From Catalinimonas niigatensis (GTDB lineage: Bacteria > Bacteroidota > Bacteroidia > Cytophagales > Cyclobacteriaceae), in contig NZ_CP119422.1 of NCBI RefSeq assembly GCF_030506285.1, positions 2,480,001-2,544,000 of the forward strand: a DNA stretch of 64,000 bases. The letters are read 5' to 3'. Shown here one piece after another: positions 54,147-63,163 of the stretch. Below the pieces are notes generated by a model, which did no database searches, was not told the DNA's origin, and worked only from the letters and a program-made list of their open reading frames with translations. A program made the position numbers and the translations under genes. The number at the start of each line of letters is the position of its first letter. Within the stretch, counting starts at the first letter, position 1.

Positions 54147-54240
54147 GCAGAAAAGAATCATTCTGGATACGAATCTCTGGATAAGTTTTCTGATTACTAA
54201 AGATTATTCCAAACTCGACCAGTTCAAAGAAAAGTACTAA
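54136..54240 (+). pseudogene. truncated PIN-domain toxin, 34 aa
   Basis: Starts inside the antitoxin stop region (overlap 11 bases) with MASKQKRIILDTNLWISFLI. L-D-T-N-L-W-I-S holds the first acidic catalytic residue of PIN ribonucleases (VapC-like, COG1569 type). A TAA stops it at residue 34, while PIN domains need about 130 residues with three or four acidic residues. Toxic activity is therefore lost. The sequence after the stop no longer resembles a PIN domain. Confidence 0.65.
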
Positions 54241-54808
54241 GCCTCACATAAGTTCAGTTCAACGATCCCATCCCATAATATGTACCTAGATCTGTAGATG
54301 TATCTAATCAGTGTGAATATACGTCACTCAGAGGCCGCAGGCCGTATGAGTCTCCCCGTTTTATGCAAATAACTGGGAGATTGTCCAGCGTGGAGCGCTA
54401 CGGCTTGAAGCCCGCGGCCCGGTCGCAATGCACGAACTTTATTTTTTTACGTCCGGCGTGGAGCGCTAATCACATACTTAGATTTGTGTGTATAGTTCAG
54501 ATATCACACAGACCTAGGATTGGGAGACAGTTTGTGCCAATCTAGACTTTATCCCCATAGGCCGTATTGCAGTACAGTACTAAGTAGTGTCTGATGATGC
54601 GCTGACTGTCCCCATCTGACTACTGCTTTTGGGTCGGTGGGGACACTGACCACGGAGAGGGACATGCGTGACAATCACTTTTATCTTTCCCTTATTTTGA
54701 ATATCAACGCTAGTGACTCTTAGCTTTGGGAATTTTGTTTTGTACGAAGCATTGCAGTATATATCCGCAATGCAATTGCGGAAGAGTGGGGTTATTGAAC
54801 GTAGTACT
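54241..54808. other. degenerate gene-free spacer with short direct repeats
   Basis: 568 bases with no gene. GTCCAGCGTGGAGCGCTA (54383-54400) and GTCCGGCGTGGAGCGCTA (54451-54468) are 17/18 identical direct repeats. AGGCCGTATGAG (near 54340) and AGGCCGTATTGC (near 54560) are related. GC content shifts inside it. It looks like eroded accessory DNA. Confidence 0.5.
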
Positions 54809-56239
54809 TTATAGTTTTGAAGCTGACGGTTTATCAAAAGATGCATCAATCACAATTACGTTTAAGATAACTTTATTCTTCTTTCCAACTTCACTTGCAA
54901 TTTTCTCAATATTAGTAACCTTTTTTATATCATTGTCATTATAGCAAATAACTATAAAATGACCTTTTTTTATTTCCTCAACTTCAAGATATTTTACTAT
55001 TTGTTTCTCAAGGCCATTCCAAAACTTTGAGTTTTTTGCAAGTTTTACTTCTATTAATGCTCTGTGCTCGTAGCCAGATGAAAATTTAAAATCGACAGGT
55101 CCTCTACCAAGATTAATTTCCCTATTTAGATCGATATTGTTTGCTTTGCAATAATGTTTTACAATTCCAGTAAACAGTAGTTGTGAAGCTTCTTCACTTT
55201 TAGGCCTTTTGCCTTTATCATCCCATAACAATTTATAGCCAGAGTTATTCTCAATAAATTGTTCAAACTGTTTAATTACCTCTTTAGTAAACTTATTAAA
55301 CCCATTTTGGTTTGAAGGAACTGTAAATGTGAATGAATTTGACTTTACATATTCTAAGGTCTCAATTACCCAATTGTAATAACCTTTTGGATCCTTTGCA
55401 ATGTCATAAGCTTTTGACCCTTTTTGGTTTCTATAAGCTTCATATTCTGCAATCCATTCTCTGTTTTGCCTTGCGATTTCTATGATGTCTGATTTATTAA
55501 CTTGACTTTTTACCTCGATACTGTATTGATCTCTTAGTTCCTCGTTTTTATTAGACCAACAAAACTCATAAAATTCCTCAGCGCTTATTGTAGGCAGTTC
55601 TCTTAAAAATTTCTTTGGAACCAAGAGGATCGCTTTTTTTGTGTATGGATTTAATGGCAATTCAACCTCTCTGTCTTTCCACCTATTAAATCTATTATCA
55701 AATTCAAATTGACTTAAATTAACTTTTCCAGTTGATATTTTATGTCTTTTACAAACATCTTGAGTGTAAAGAACTATTTCTTTTTTAAGTAGAGTTGCTG
55801 TCATATCACTAATTCGGTCACATCCAAAGCCTTCATTAAATAGACCGATTTCTTCAAAGTGATTTAGATTGGTAATTCCCATTTTGATAGATTCGAATAT
55901 GGAATCAACAATCATTTTTGAGAATCCACCTCCTGAACCCGAACCTCCTGTTCCTCTTGAAGCGTAACCGAGGCACACTTCCTCAACTTCTGGAAATCGC
56001 ATCATATTTAAAAGTTGACGATATCTTATGTCTGTTTCATTTGGTTTAGCAACTGAAGCTATTTTAAAAGCTAAATTGAAGAAATCAATAGTTTTTTGAT
56101 GTGTATTTATGAAAAAACCGTGGTCTGACTCAAAAACTAAGAATGGGTCAATGAATAACTTAGTATCCATTGACAATATAGGGTCGAACCAATCATCTTC
56201 TTTAGTCCTTTTTATTTTAAATTCAGATGAGAATATCAT
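54809..56239 (-). CDS. PD-(D/E)XK nuclease-domain protein of unknown system
   Basis: 476 residues from the ATG at 56239 (MIFSSEFKIKRTKEDDWFDP); an upstream ATG at 56269 adds ten residues. The C-terminal third has the PD-(D/E)XK arrangement: Asp383 in G-P-V-D-F-K-F, Glu397-Val-Lys399 in I-E-V-K-L-A-K, then K-Q-I-V-K-Y-L with Gln413. The N-terminal part (D-W-F-D-P-I-L-S-M-D-T-K-L-F-I-D-P-F, then a Gly/Ser-rich loop G-T-G-G-S-G-S-G-G-G-F) is not recognised. The gene is visibly more AT-rich than its neighbours and is flanked by a broken toxin pair and degenerate DNA, suggesting horizontal transfer. A nuclease-type defence role is plausible but unproven. Confidence 0.6.
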   Translation of the reverse strand: MIFSSEFKIKRTKEDDWFDPILSMDTKLFIDPFLVFESDHGFFINTHQKTIDFFNLAFKIASVAKPNETDIRYRQLLNMMRFPEVEEVCLGYASRGTGGSGSGGGFSKMIVDSIFESIKMGITNLNHFEEIGLFNEGFGCDRISDMTATLLKKEIVLYTQDVCKRHKISTGKVNLSQFEFDNRFNRWKDREVELPLNPYTKKAILLVPKKFLRELPTISAEEFYEFCWSNKNEELRDQYSIEVKSQVNKSDIIEIARQNREWIAEYEAYRNQKGSKAYDIAKDPKGYYNWVIETLEYVKSNSFTFTVPSNQNGFNKFTKEVIKQFEQFIENNSGYKLLWDDKGKRPKSEEASQLLFTGIVKHYCKANNIDLNREINLGRGPVDFKFSSGYEHRALIEVKLAKNSKFWNGLEKQIVKYLEVEEIKKGHFIVICYNDNDIKKVTNIEKIASEVGKKNKVILNVIVIDASFDKPSASKL

Positions 56240-57161
56240 TTTTTGTTTTTTCAGTTTTAAGCATAACAATGGGATAGTATATATTTCGGTTAACTACTTA
56301 TTCTCGTCTTAAGATAAGAGCTTTTAGTTTAATTTTTGTCAGGTTTTTTATAAAAAAAGCTTCTTTTTTGAGTAATTCCTGTTAAATACTCCTGCATTTT
56401 ATACTTACTCTTATGAAGCAATTCTTATTTGGAGTGTGGTTACTCTATTTTATCTTTCTCTAACGCTGTTCCTATAATTTTGGCAAAGGATATAGAGCAT
56501 TTACTCCATAAGCACAATTCTCATGTACCGAATTCCCTAAGGCAAAAGCAGGGTTTGAAGTGAATGCTTTATATTCTTATCCGTAAAGAACTGTTTAGGA
56601 AGTAAAGCTTACCTTCTGCGGCATAGGCTGTGCGTTTTAGGCTGCCTGCTTTTATCGCCTAAGCAGGGATTTCCTTACAGTGAGCTGATTTGTAAACCTC
56701 TTGATGCAGGGCTGCAAAAAGAAGATTTTGAGCCGTTTTCTCTCTGTGTAGCTGCTGCACAAACATAATTCAGAGGTGATATATGATTGTGCAGCGCTGC
56801 ACAAAGACAGTACGGGGGCAATATCTTACATTGTCAGCCAAAAATATCAGTTTTGGGGTGCTTTATAGGTCTGTGCAGACAGGAAAAATCATGTTTTGTA
56901 CCAGAATTCTCTTTGTGATGTAAGTGCAATGTAATAACTGATAGCGAGCGCTCTTTGTGCAGCGCTACACAGGCAGTGCTGGGTGGTCATTTGTGTTTGT
57001 GCAGCTACTTCATTGTCAGATAAAATTTCATGTACATATGCCTGTTTCCTTGCACCTTCTATGTAAAGGACCATCCTTCTGTTTTTGCCACTATTGCTGC
57101 CTCCAAACTTGTAGGCGGATGTTGTAAAGTAAGTAGGTAAACACTTCAAAACCCTTTAACG
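56240..57161. promoter_or_regulatory. long gene-free region with GTGCAG-type palindromes
   Basis: About 920 bases without a gene. TTGTGCAGCGCTGCACAA (56787-56804) is a perfect 18-bp palindrome. TTGTGCAGCGCTACACAG (56955-56972) is a near copy. Half sites GCTGCTGCACAAACA near 56750, TCTGTGCAGACA near 56871 and TTTGTGCAGCTACTT near 56997 also occur. CATTGTCAG appears after each main palindrome. The arrangement looks like an operator array for a dimeric regulator, or repeated decay of a mobile element. Confidence 0.5.
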
Positions 57162-57815
57162 ATGATGCAAAAAAGAACCATTTCGGCAGAACTGGCCATG
57201 GCTGAGATTGCCATTGAGAACGCGCTTCAGAATCCTGACACGCTGAAAAAGCTGAGCGCCTACAATTATGATCGCAAGCGTTTGCTGGAAGGCAAGAGCC
57301 TGAAAGAAGAGGTGCAGATGCTGGAGTCTGTCAAGCAGGACAAATACGGTCAGCAGTTTAGCAGCACCGACTCCATGAAAGCTCAGCGTAAGGAGATTGT
57401 ACAACGCTACCGCCAACATAGCAAAAGGGCGCGTCTGGCGTTTGAAGGTCAGCGGGGCACGCTGGAGCAGTTGCAGCTGTTGGGCAACCGCAAAATGGAT
57501 ACCAACGGCTTGATGATGCAGGTCTATGCTTTCTATAGCAAGATAGTGCTCTTTGCCGAAGAGATGAGCAAGTACAACATCAGTCCGGAAGAATTGGCGC
57601 AAAGCAAAGCGATGGTAGAAGCGCTCTCTGCCGCCCGTCAGCAGCAGGTGCAGAGCAAAGGGCAGGCACAGGATGCCACCCAGAAACGTAATGCGAAGCG
57701 TAAGGAGCTGAATGCCTGGATGATGCAGTTCAGGAAAGTAGCCCGCATTGCCCTGACCGATGAGCCTCAGATGCTGGAAACGCTAGGCATCCTCGTGCCT
57801 ACACAAAAGGTATAA
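57162..57815 (+). CDS. helical hypothetical protein, 217 aa
   Basis: A soluble, almost all-helical protein rich in K, R, Q and A (MMQKRTISAELAMAEIAIENAL...). Residues 55-95 and 140-185 have heptad-like spacing, consistent with coiled coils. G-R/K-Q-R-G-T-L-E-Q-L is followed by M-M-Q-V-Y-A-F-Y-S-K near 115. GC content is higher than in the nuclease gene to the left. No family named. The palindrome-rich region lies directly upstream. Confidence 0.6.
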   Translation: MMQKRTISAELAMAEIAIENALQNPDTLKKLSAYNYDRKRLLEGKSLKEEVQMLESVKQDKYGQQFSSTDSMKAQRKEIVQRYRQHSKRARLAFEGQRGTLEQLQLLGNRKMDTNGLMMQVYAFYSKIVLFAEEMSKYNISPEELAQSKAMVEALSAARQQQVQSKGQAQDATQKRNAKRKELNAWMMQFRKVARIALTDEPQMLETLGILVPTQKV

Positions 57816-57938
57816 ACCAGCCGGTGATAAGTGTAATGCGGGACTGGCCCAGGATGCCTGCCCGCATTACCCTTGATCATCAGCCAGCGTACTTAACTTA
57901 GAAGCGCTTCTTCCCTAAGCTCATATCCTGTAGCCTGA

Positions 57939-58796
57939 TTACTTCTTATGTCCCGGCTCCCATATTAGCCTGACAAAAGAGCTTAACCTTTCGTTTTCTC
58001 TGCTGACGGGAATGCCCGCTACGATGCCGATCAGCAAGTTGTCGGCAATGCCCAGCCGCATCTGAGGCCGCAGGGTCATGTCAAAGTCCCCGTGGTCAAA
58101 CGTCTTGTTGAATTCCACGCCGATAAAGTTTCTGGTACCGGTAATCATATAATGAAAACTGCTGTGGACGTCATAGGTAGTGTGAAACTCGTTCGTACTG
58201 AAGTGCTGTGCAATCATGGGTCCTGTATACACCAGGGTATGAAAGTTGTTTCCCCATCGCCTGGCAACTACCAAAAAGGGATTGTATACATTTCCCGTAA
58301 TGAGGGGCTTTCCAAAGCTTCTGAAATCAGACAGTTCAAACTCGTTGATGTAGCCAATGGCCATAGAAGTAGCCATAGGTTCACTTACGAAAAAGGACCA
58401 TTGCGCTGCCACTTTCAGGCTGTTCAAGCGATTGGCAGGAATGGAGTCTCTTTCTATGCCTCTCGTAGGCGCATAAATGGTAAATGGCAATTCTACTTCC
58501 AATCCCAGTCTGTCCGCAGGTGCCCATTCATACTCAATGAGGTACTCATAGGAGTCAAACGCCAGGTTATCGGTCAGCCCCATGCCGACATTCCATTCTT
58601 TTTCCCCTTTACGGGCGCCAAGGTCTCGGATCAGGTCTATATACAGGGGTTCAGCATGTAAAACCTTGTCCGGTTCCTTCTGATCTTCTACCTGCCGGAT
58701 GTATACACTGTCTTTTTCTGCGTCGGTAATCTGGGCAATAGCATATAAGGAAGATGCCAATAGGATCATCAGCATCAAAGTTATTTTGATGTTCAT
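57939..58796 (-). CDS. outer-membrane beta-barrel-like exported protein, 285 aa
   Basis: From the ATG at 58796 (MNIKITLMLMILLASSLYAIAQ); the longer start at 58835 adds 13 residues that would spoil the signal. The motif L-H-A-E-P-L-Y-I-D-L-I-R-D-L-G-A-R-K-G-E-K-E-W-N-V-G near 45 is characteristic of a family of Bacteroidota barrel-type proteins. Alternating strands (F-L-V-V-A-R-R-W-G-N-N) follow to the end, suggesting a small barrel. Function unknown; relatives are frequent near metal or energy-metabolism loci. It follows the 128-aa gene on the same strand. Confidence 0.7.
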   Translation of the reverse strand: MNIKITLMLMILLASSLYAIAQITDAEKDSVYIRQVEDQKEPDKVLHAEPLYIDLIRDLGARKGEKEWNVGMGLTDNLAFDSYEYLIEYEWAPADRLGLEVELPFTIYAPTRGIERDSIPANRLNSLKVAAQWSFFVSEPMATSMAIGYINEFELSDFRSFGKPLITGNVYNPFLVVARRWGNNFHTLVYTGPMIAQHFSTNEFHTTYDVHSSFHYMITGTRNFIGVEFNKTFDHGDFDMTLRPQMRLGIADNLLIGIVAGIPVSRENERLSSFVRLIWEPGHKK

Positions 58797-58876
58797 TGTT
58801 GATTTGTTTTTAAACGGTTCAGAAATTGTCCCCACAAGTCTTTTGGCTCATGGGAGATCGTCAGGTTGAAAACAAA

Positions 58877-59263
58877 TCAGCTTTTGGGTGGAGGGGTATT
58901 GATCTGCTGAAAGCCGCTGGTCAAATGGGCTTCCACTTCCGGGAATTGCTGGTCTTTTATGGTGTATGCGGATTGGGCGAGCTGCGTATCAGGGCGTGAA
59001 CAGACCAGCAAGTCTATCTTTATGTTATTCTTCTGCTCCTGCTCTTCGGTATCCAGGTCATCATATTCTTCAATCGCATTTTCAAAGCCTAACAGCTTTT
59101 CAACAATGATTTCAACGATACTTTCCTGATCATTGAAGGATAAGTCTTCGGGGATATGTTGAGGATTAGGGTCTTCCGTGTCAACACTGATGTTGAGCAA
59201 ATACAGTCCCATCACTCCCCAGAGAATTTTGGTAAACAAGCTATGTCTGATCTGAGCTATCAC
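58877..59263 (-). CDS. hypothetical protein with N-terminal membrane helix, 128 aa
   Basis: N-terminal helix (I-L-W-G-V-M-G-L-Y-L-L-N-I) then an acidic soluble part: E-D-L-S-F-N-D-Q-E-S-I-V-E-I-I-V-E-K-L-L and E-E-Y-D-D-L-D-T-E-E-Q-E. Ends in I-N-T-P-P-P-K-S. It lies upstream of the barrel-type gene on the same strand, 80 bases apart, and may share its transcript. Not recognised. Confidence 0.6.
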   Translation of the reverse strand: MIAQIRHSLFTKILWGVMGLYLLNISVDTEDPNPQHIPEDLSFNDQESIVEIIVEKLLGFENAIEEYDDLDTEEQEQKNNIKIDLLVCSRPDTQLAQSAYTIKDQQFPEVEAHLTSGFQQINTPPPKS

Positions 59264-59406
59264 GCTTCAAAGTTAAGGCTATTTTGCTTCTTTCACAGGG
59301 CTACCGAGAGTTTGTCTGTCAGCAGTTGCGCTTTAGCGGTGCTGTTAGGCTCGGTTCCCTCCTACTTTTGTTAAATATCATGCTGTGCTGTCCGGTACCG
59401 CTATGC

Positions 59407-60060
59407 TTACGCATGCCTATCGCTTTTGTTTTCCTTTTTTCTACAGCTGATGTACCAAAATTGTTGTGATGGTTTGTGATCCGGAGGATTTGCCGGTTCA
59501 CTGATCTCTTTCGCTTCCATCAAACCATACTTCCCAAACGCTGTGTCTACCGAAGCGGCATCATAGTAAAAGAGCTTTACCCCATGCCTGCTTTCAAATC
59601 TGTCTTTGCCCAGGGGTGTGCCTTCGCCATAAGAAGCAGTGCTTTTGGAGAGCGCCACAAACACCATATACCCTTCAGGTCTGAGCTGCTGGTAGCAGTC
59701 ACTGATCAGCTTGGCTCGCTCTTTTTCATCCAGCAAATGAATCAATGCATAACAGAAAATCCCATCGTACAGCTTTTGATCAAAAGGCATATCGCTGACA
59801 CTGCCATGATACACCTGTATATCCTCTCCATAGTGCTTTTTTGCCAGGGCTATGGCCGTTGCCGAAATCTCAATGCCTGTGACACTGAATCCGTTATCCG
59901 TAAATAGCTTTGCATTTCTTCCGTATCCAAAGCCGGGCACCAGGATCTCTTGGATTCCATGTTGCTGAAACAAATGGAGCGTTGCCACGGCAGAATCCGT
60001 AGGGGCAAATCCCCACATGGATTGTTTATCTCTGAAGCTCTCTTCCCAAAATTCTGTCAT
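59407..60060 (-). CDS. class I SAM-dependent methyltransferase (TehB-like)
   Basis: 217 residues, cytoplasmic. Begins MTEFWEESFRDKQSMWGFAP. Motif I is I-L-V-P-G-F-G-Y-G-R-N-A (near 38-49), then F-S-V-T-G-I-E-I-S and F-C-Y-A-L-I-H-L-L near 110. Size and motifs fit small-molecule methyltransferases of the TehB/thiopurine type. Upstream on the same strand is the alpha/beta hydrolase. Confidence 0.82.
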   Translation of the reverse strand: MTEFWEESFRDKQSMWGFAPTDSAVATLHLFQQHGIQEILVPGFGYGRNAKLFTDNGFSVTGIEISATAIALAKKHYGEDIQVYHGSVSDMPFDQKLYDGIFCYALIHLLDEKERAKLISDCYQQLRPEGYMVFVALSKSTASYGEGTPLGKDRFESRHGVKLFYYDAASVDTAFGKYGLMEAKEISEPANPPDHKPSQQFWYISCRKKENKSDRHA

Positions 60061-60114
60061 AAGATGTTCTGTTGTGAGGTGGTTTTTCTCTACTGATTCA
60101 TAAGTTTTTGATAT

Positions 60115-60660
60115 TCACAATGAGGTAATATCGTTTGCTACCATTGACAAATCGTGATTCAACTGATGTCCACCGCTTTCTATTTCACGCACCTTTGCCT
60201 GTGGAAGCTTTTGCGCGTATGTAGAGAGATGGACAAAGGGTACTGCTTCATCATCGCGACAGTGATAAAGAAAAATCGGAATATCTTTGGGCAGTTGATC
60301 GGGAAAATCTTTGTGCAGCTTAAGCCCTTGTTTCCAGTCTTCGTCGCCGCTCCAGAATGGTGTGGAGATGAGAAAAATCCCGGCAATCTCTTTTTGAACC
60401 TGTTGTTCTGAGAGGTATTTCAACAGCATGGAAGCGCCCAGAGAGTGTCCCACCAACATGATTTCGCCTTTGAGCAACGAAATTTCTTTGCCGATCTGCT
60501 TTGTCCTGCCAAAATCCGGAGAGGATTCCTCGGGCAAGAAAGGATAATGCAGGGTATACGCTTTTCCTAAGGCCTCTTGCAAAGAGGTGACAAGCTTAGC
60601 GTCTGCCTCGTAATCTTCTTTACCTCCTCCGCCTTGTATGAATAACACCTGTCTGCTCAT
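60115..60660 (-). CDS. small alpha/beta hydrolase (RBBP9/YdeN type)
   Basis: 181 residues. V-L-F-I-Q-G-G-G-G at 5-13 is the oxyanion loop, the nucleophile is in V-G-H-S-L-G-A (Ser near 72), the acid is in C-R-D-D-E-A-V-P near 136 and the His in S-G-G-H-Q-L near 164. No signal. Serine hydrolase of unknown substrate. Probably co-transcribed with the downstream methyltransferase (54 bases). Confidence 0.85.
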   Translation of the reverse strand: MSRQVLFIQGGGGKEDYEADAKLVTSLQEALGKAYTLHYPFLPEESSPDFGRTKQIGKEISLLKGEIMLVGHSLGASMLLKYLSEQQVQKEIAGIFLISTPFWSGDEDWKQGLKLHKDFPDQLPKDIPIFLYHCRDDEAVPFVHLSTYAQKLPQAKVREIESGGHQLNHDLSMVANDITSL

Positions 60661-60699
60661 ATTGAAAGTAGTATACTATTTAAAAATAGATCTTGATGA

Positions 60700-61068
60700 T
60701 TACCATTGCTGGATTACAATGCATACTTGTTTGTCTCTGAGCGCAAATTCCTTTGCACCCCAGGGACGAAGCGTAATGGTGCTGAGGTTAGGATGCAGAA
60801 ATTCAGTGTGAGAGGAGGCAATGGTCTGGTACACTTCTTCAATATCATTTGTAACCAATCGGAATTCAGGCTGATGTTCTTTCGCCAGCGCCGGGTCCTG
60901 AAAAAGATTGATGTGTAATTCGTTTTTTTCAAGTACACAAAAGGGATGCTCGGCATGGCGTTCGTCATGCCCTATGCTGAATTGCAGGCAATCCACAAAT
61001 AAGCTAAGTCCATCCCGGATGTCCGCATAAAATACATTGGGAACGAGTTTGGTAAAGTGCATATGCAA
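60700..61068 (-). CDS. VOC-superfamily (glyoxalase/bleomycin-resistance-like) protein
   Basis: 122 residues. Two beta-alpha-beta-beta-beta units: V-P-N-V-F-Y-A-D-I-R-D-G-L-S-L-F-V-D-C-L (8-28) and L-V-T-N-D-I-E-E-V-Y-Q-T near 71, ending T-L-R-P-W-G-A-K-E-F-A-L-R-D. The P-W-G-x-x-E-F/A-L-R-D end is typical for the family and supplies a metal ligand Glu. Substrate unknown. It precedes the hydrolase gene on the same strand. Confidence 0.8.
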   Translation of the reverse strand: MHMHFTKLVPNVFYADIRDGLSLFVDCLQFSIGHDERHAEHPFCVLEKNELHINLFQDPALAKEHQPEFRLVTNDIEEVYQTIASSHTEFLHPNLSTITLRPWGAKEFALRDKQVCIVIQQW

Positions 61069-61294
61069 TAGTGTTGGTGATTATAATATTGAAAACATCT
61101 TTTCAACCTTTTCAATCCTGCTTTACCGTTCCCTACTTTTTGTTATGCCCTTCCCAATAACCGGCTAACAGTGCTGGCTATAAAAAGAAAGTACAGGATT
61201 GCAAAGCAATTTACTGTCCGCCTTGTACAAAAGTAACAAAAGAGCGCCACTGTTAATTAATCACGTCAACCCTTATGCATAATACAAACCGAAA

Positions 61295-62122
61295 CTAATG
61301 AGAAGAAGTCGTTTTATTAGCCTTCACATCCAGTTCTGTATAGTTTCCCAGTTCCAAAGTCCAGTCGTACTCTTTGAACTCCAGCTCAGGATCAGCGTCT
61401 TCGGGAATCACCTCATAGCGGCGGAGGTAGTCTTTGACACCATCCAGGCCGTCAAAGTCGCCCCGAAACCAGCTAAAGAGGGAAGTAACATATACTTTTT
61501 CTTCTTCTGCCTGGTAAGTGCTGCTACGGTTAAGAAATTGATGAGCAATGATATCCAGCTGTTCATCTATTTTCGTGGCATCATAGATAGCGATGTAGGG
61601 GCAGCTTTTGGCGCCACAGTTAAGGGCAAAGTGAATACGTCCATCGGTCTTAACTACCCGGAAAGTTTTTTCAAAATCATCAGCAAAAGGATCTTGTATC
61701 ATTCCCAAAGACCATTTTACCTTAGAGCCGCGGATAATTCCGTGTTCAATATCATCCAGGCTCAGTTTTTCTCCGGCAATCGTAATCTGTTCGGTAGAAA
61801 AAAATGCGCCCCGATCATCAAACTTCTCCGGATTGTTCATAAGAATATGCTGCACAAAACCATTATATACATTGATAAAGAAAGCCTTTTTGGCGGCATC
61901 GCTGTCCAGTTCCTCTGCCAACTGATCTCTTGAAAGATTCGCCAGCTTTTGGATGATTTGAGAGGCATCTGTTTCTTGTTTAGCGCTCCTGACCAGCTCT
62001 TTTGACAAATTTACCAAAGGATATGCCTTGGCTTCTCCAACTCTTGCGTAGATTTCTGTGTCTTCTGCATGCTCAGCAGAAGTACAGCCAAGAAATAAAC
62101 TCATTATTATAATTAATGTCAT
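61295..62122 (-). CDS. DUF547 lipoprotein
   Basis: 275 residues from the ATG at 62122 (MTLIIIMSLFLGCTSAEH), which gives the lipobox F-L-G-C; the upstream ATG at 62176 places 18 charged residues before it. The DUF547 core is clear: A-F-F-I-N-V-Y-N-G-F-V-Q near 90, D-D-I-E-H-G-I-I-R-G-S near 135 and F-A-L-N-C-G-A-K-S-C-P near 170. The conserved Cys, His and Asp suggest a papain-like (Cys-dependent) fold, but no activity is known. Confidence 0.85.
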   Translation of the reverse strand: MTLIIIMSLFLGCTSAEHAEDTEIYARVGEAKAYPLVNLSKELVRSAKQETDASQIIQKLANLSRDQLAEELDSDAAKKAFFINVYNGFVQHILMNNPEKFDDRGAFFSTEQITIAGEKLSLDDIEHGIIRGSKVKWSLGMIQDPFADDFEKTFRVVKTDGRIHFALNCGAKSCPYIAIYDATKIDEQLDIIAHQFLNRSSTYQAEEEKVYVTSLFSWFRGDFDGLDGVKDYLRRYEVIPEDADPELEFKEYDWTLELGNYTELDVKANKTTSSH

Positions 62123-62261
62123 TTTTAGAATTTTTTTCAATAATTCTTCACTGTGAAATCCATAAGTCTCTTTCATTACGTAACTTTAATGTAGATTGGA
62201 TGTATGCACGTTCATAAATGTAACGTAATTTGCGTTTGTGAATCCATAAAAATAACCACAA

Positions 62262-62999
62262 ATGAACGTCAGTGTCATTATACCGACATTCAATGAAGAA
62301 GGCAGCATCGGGAAGTTGGTCAAGTATCTCTTATACCATGCTTCTGACAGGCTGGAAGAAATCATTGTGTGCGATGGACATAGCAGCGATGCCACTTTTA
62401 GCATTGCACAACAGGCAGGAGCCAAAGTAATTTTGTCGCCCCAGCGGGGCAGGGCAGCACAGATGAACTATGGGGCTTCAACCGCCAAAGGAGATATCTT
62501 GTACTTTGTTCATGCAGATACGCTCCCTCCCTCTTCTTATCTGTCAGACATTCACCAGGCACTTGATGAAGGCTGTCTTCTGGGAAGTTACCGCTCGGAG
62601 TTTATTTCCAAAAATCCTCTTTTGAAAATCAATGCCTATTTCACTCGTTTTGATGGGGTTCCCTATCACGGAGGCGATCAAACCCTTTTTATTTACAAAG
62701 ATTTTTTTGACGAATTGGGTGGGTACCGCGAAGATTACCTCATTATGGAGGATTTTGAAATGATCCGGCGTGCCCGCCAAAAAGCAGTGTTCAAAAACAT
62801 GCGCAAGAAAGTGCGTATCTCTGCCCGTAAGTATCAGAAAAATAGCTACCTGCGGGTAAGTGTTGCCAATTTCATTATTTACAATATGTTTCGCATGGGC
62901 TTTTCTCCACAAATTATGAGAACTACTTATTATAAGCTGATCAAACATCCCAAGGCCCAGCTAGAAGAGGAATCTTCCTCTCACCTTCGGGTATATTAG
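62262..62999 (+). CDS. family 2 glycosyltransferase, TIGR04283 type
   Basis: 245 residues. V-S-V-I-I-P-T-F-N-E-E at 3-13, I-V-C-D-G-H-S-S-D-A-T at 35-45 and G-R-A-A-Q-M-N-Y-G-A near 64 are the TIGR04283 markers. F-V-H-A-D-T near 84 is the DxD-like metal site, and E-D-F-E-M-I-R-R-A near 168 is the catalytic helix. These transferases are often seen next to radical-SAM/selenium-associated genes; none is here. Divergent from the DUF547 gene. Confidence 0.9.
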   Translation: MNVSVIIPTFNEEGSIGKLVKYLLYHASDRLEEIIVCDGHSSDATFSIAQQAGAKVILSPQRGRAAQMNYGASTAKGDILYFVHADTLPPSSYLSDIHQALDEGCLLGSYRSEFISKNPLLKINAYFTRFDGVPYHGGDQTLFIYKDFFDELGGYREDYLIMEDFEMIRRARQKAVFKNMRKKVRISARKYQKNSYLRVSVANFIIYNMFRMGFSPQIMRTTYYKLIKHPKAQLEEESSSHLRVY

Positions 63000-63031
63000 G
63001 CATAATTTTTTACATTGAGGCAAAAAGTGTT

Positions 63032-63142
63032 ATGCCACACCAATCCTATCTCACCATTTTATTTTGGCTACTGCTATCCATACCTGTGTCTTTGTGGGCA
63101 CAATCTGACAAAAACAAAATCATTGTATCCATTGAGAGGTGA
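63032..63142 (+). CDS. 36-aa ORF: a signal peptide with almost no mature part
   Basis: ATG at 63032 to TGA at 63140-63142. MPHQSYLTILFWLLLSIPVS then L-W-A-Q looks like a complete signal peptide with an A-Q cleavage site, followed by only twelve residues (S-D-K-N-K-I-I-V-S-I-E-R). Either a truncated gene or a secreted peptide. An octamer repeat arm starts 22 bases after its stop. Confidence 0.4.
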   Translation: MPHQSYLTILFWLLLSIPVSLWAQSDKNKIIVSIER

Positions 63143-63163
63143 GGTTAATATTTCGCCTCTTTT

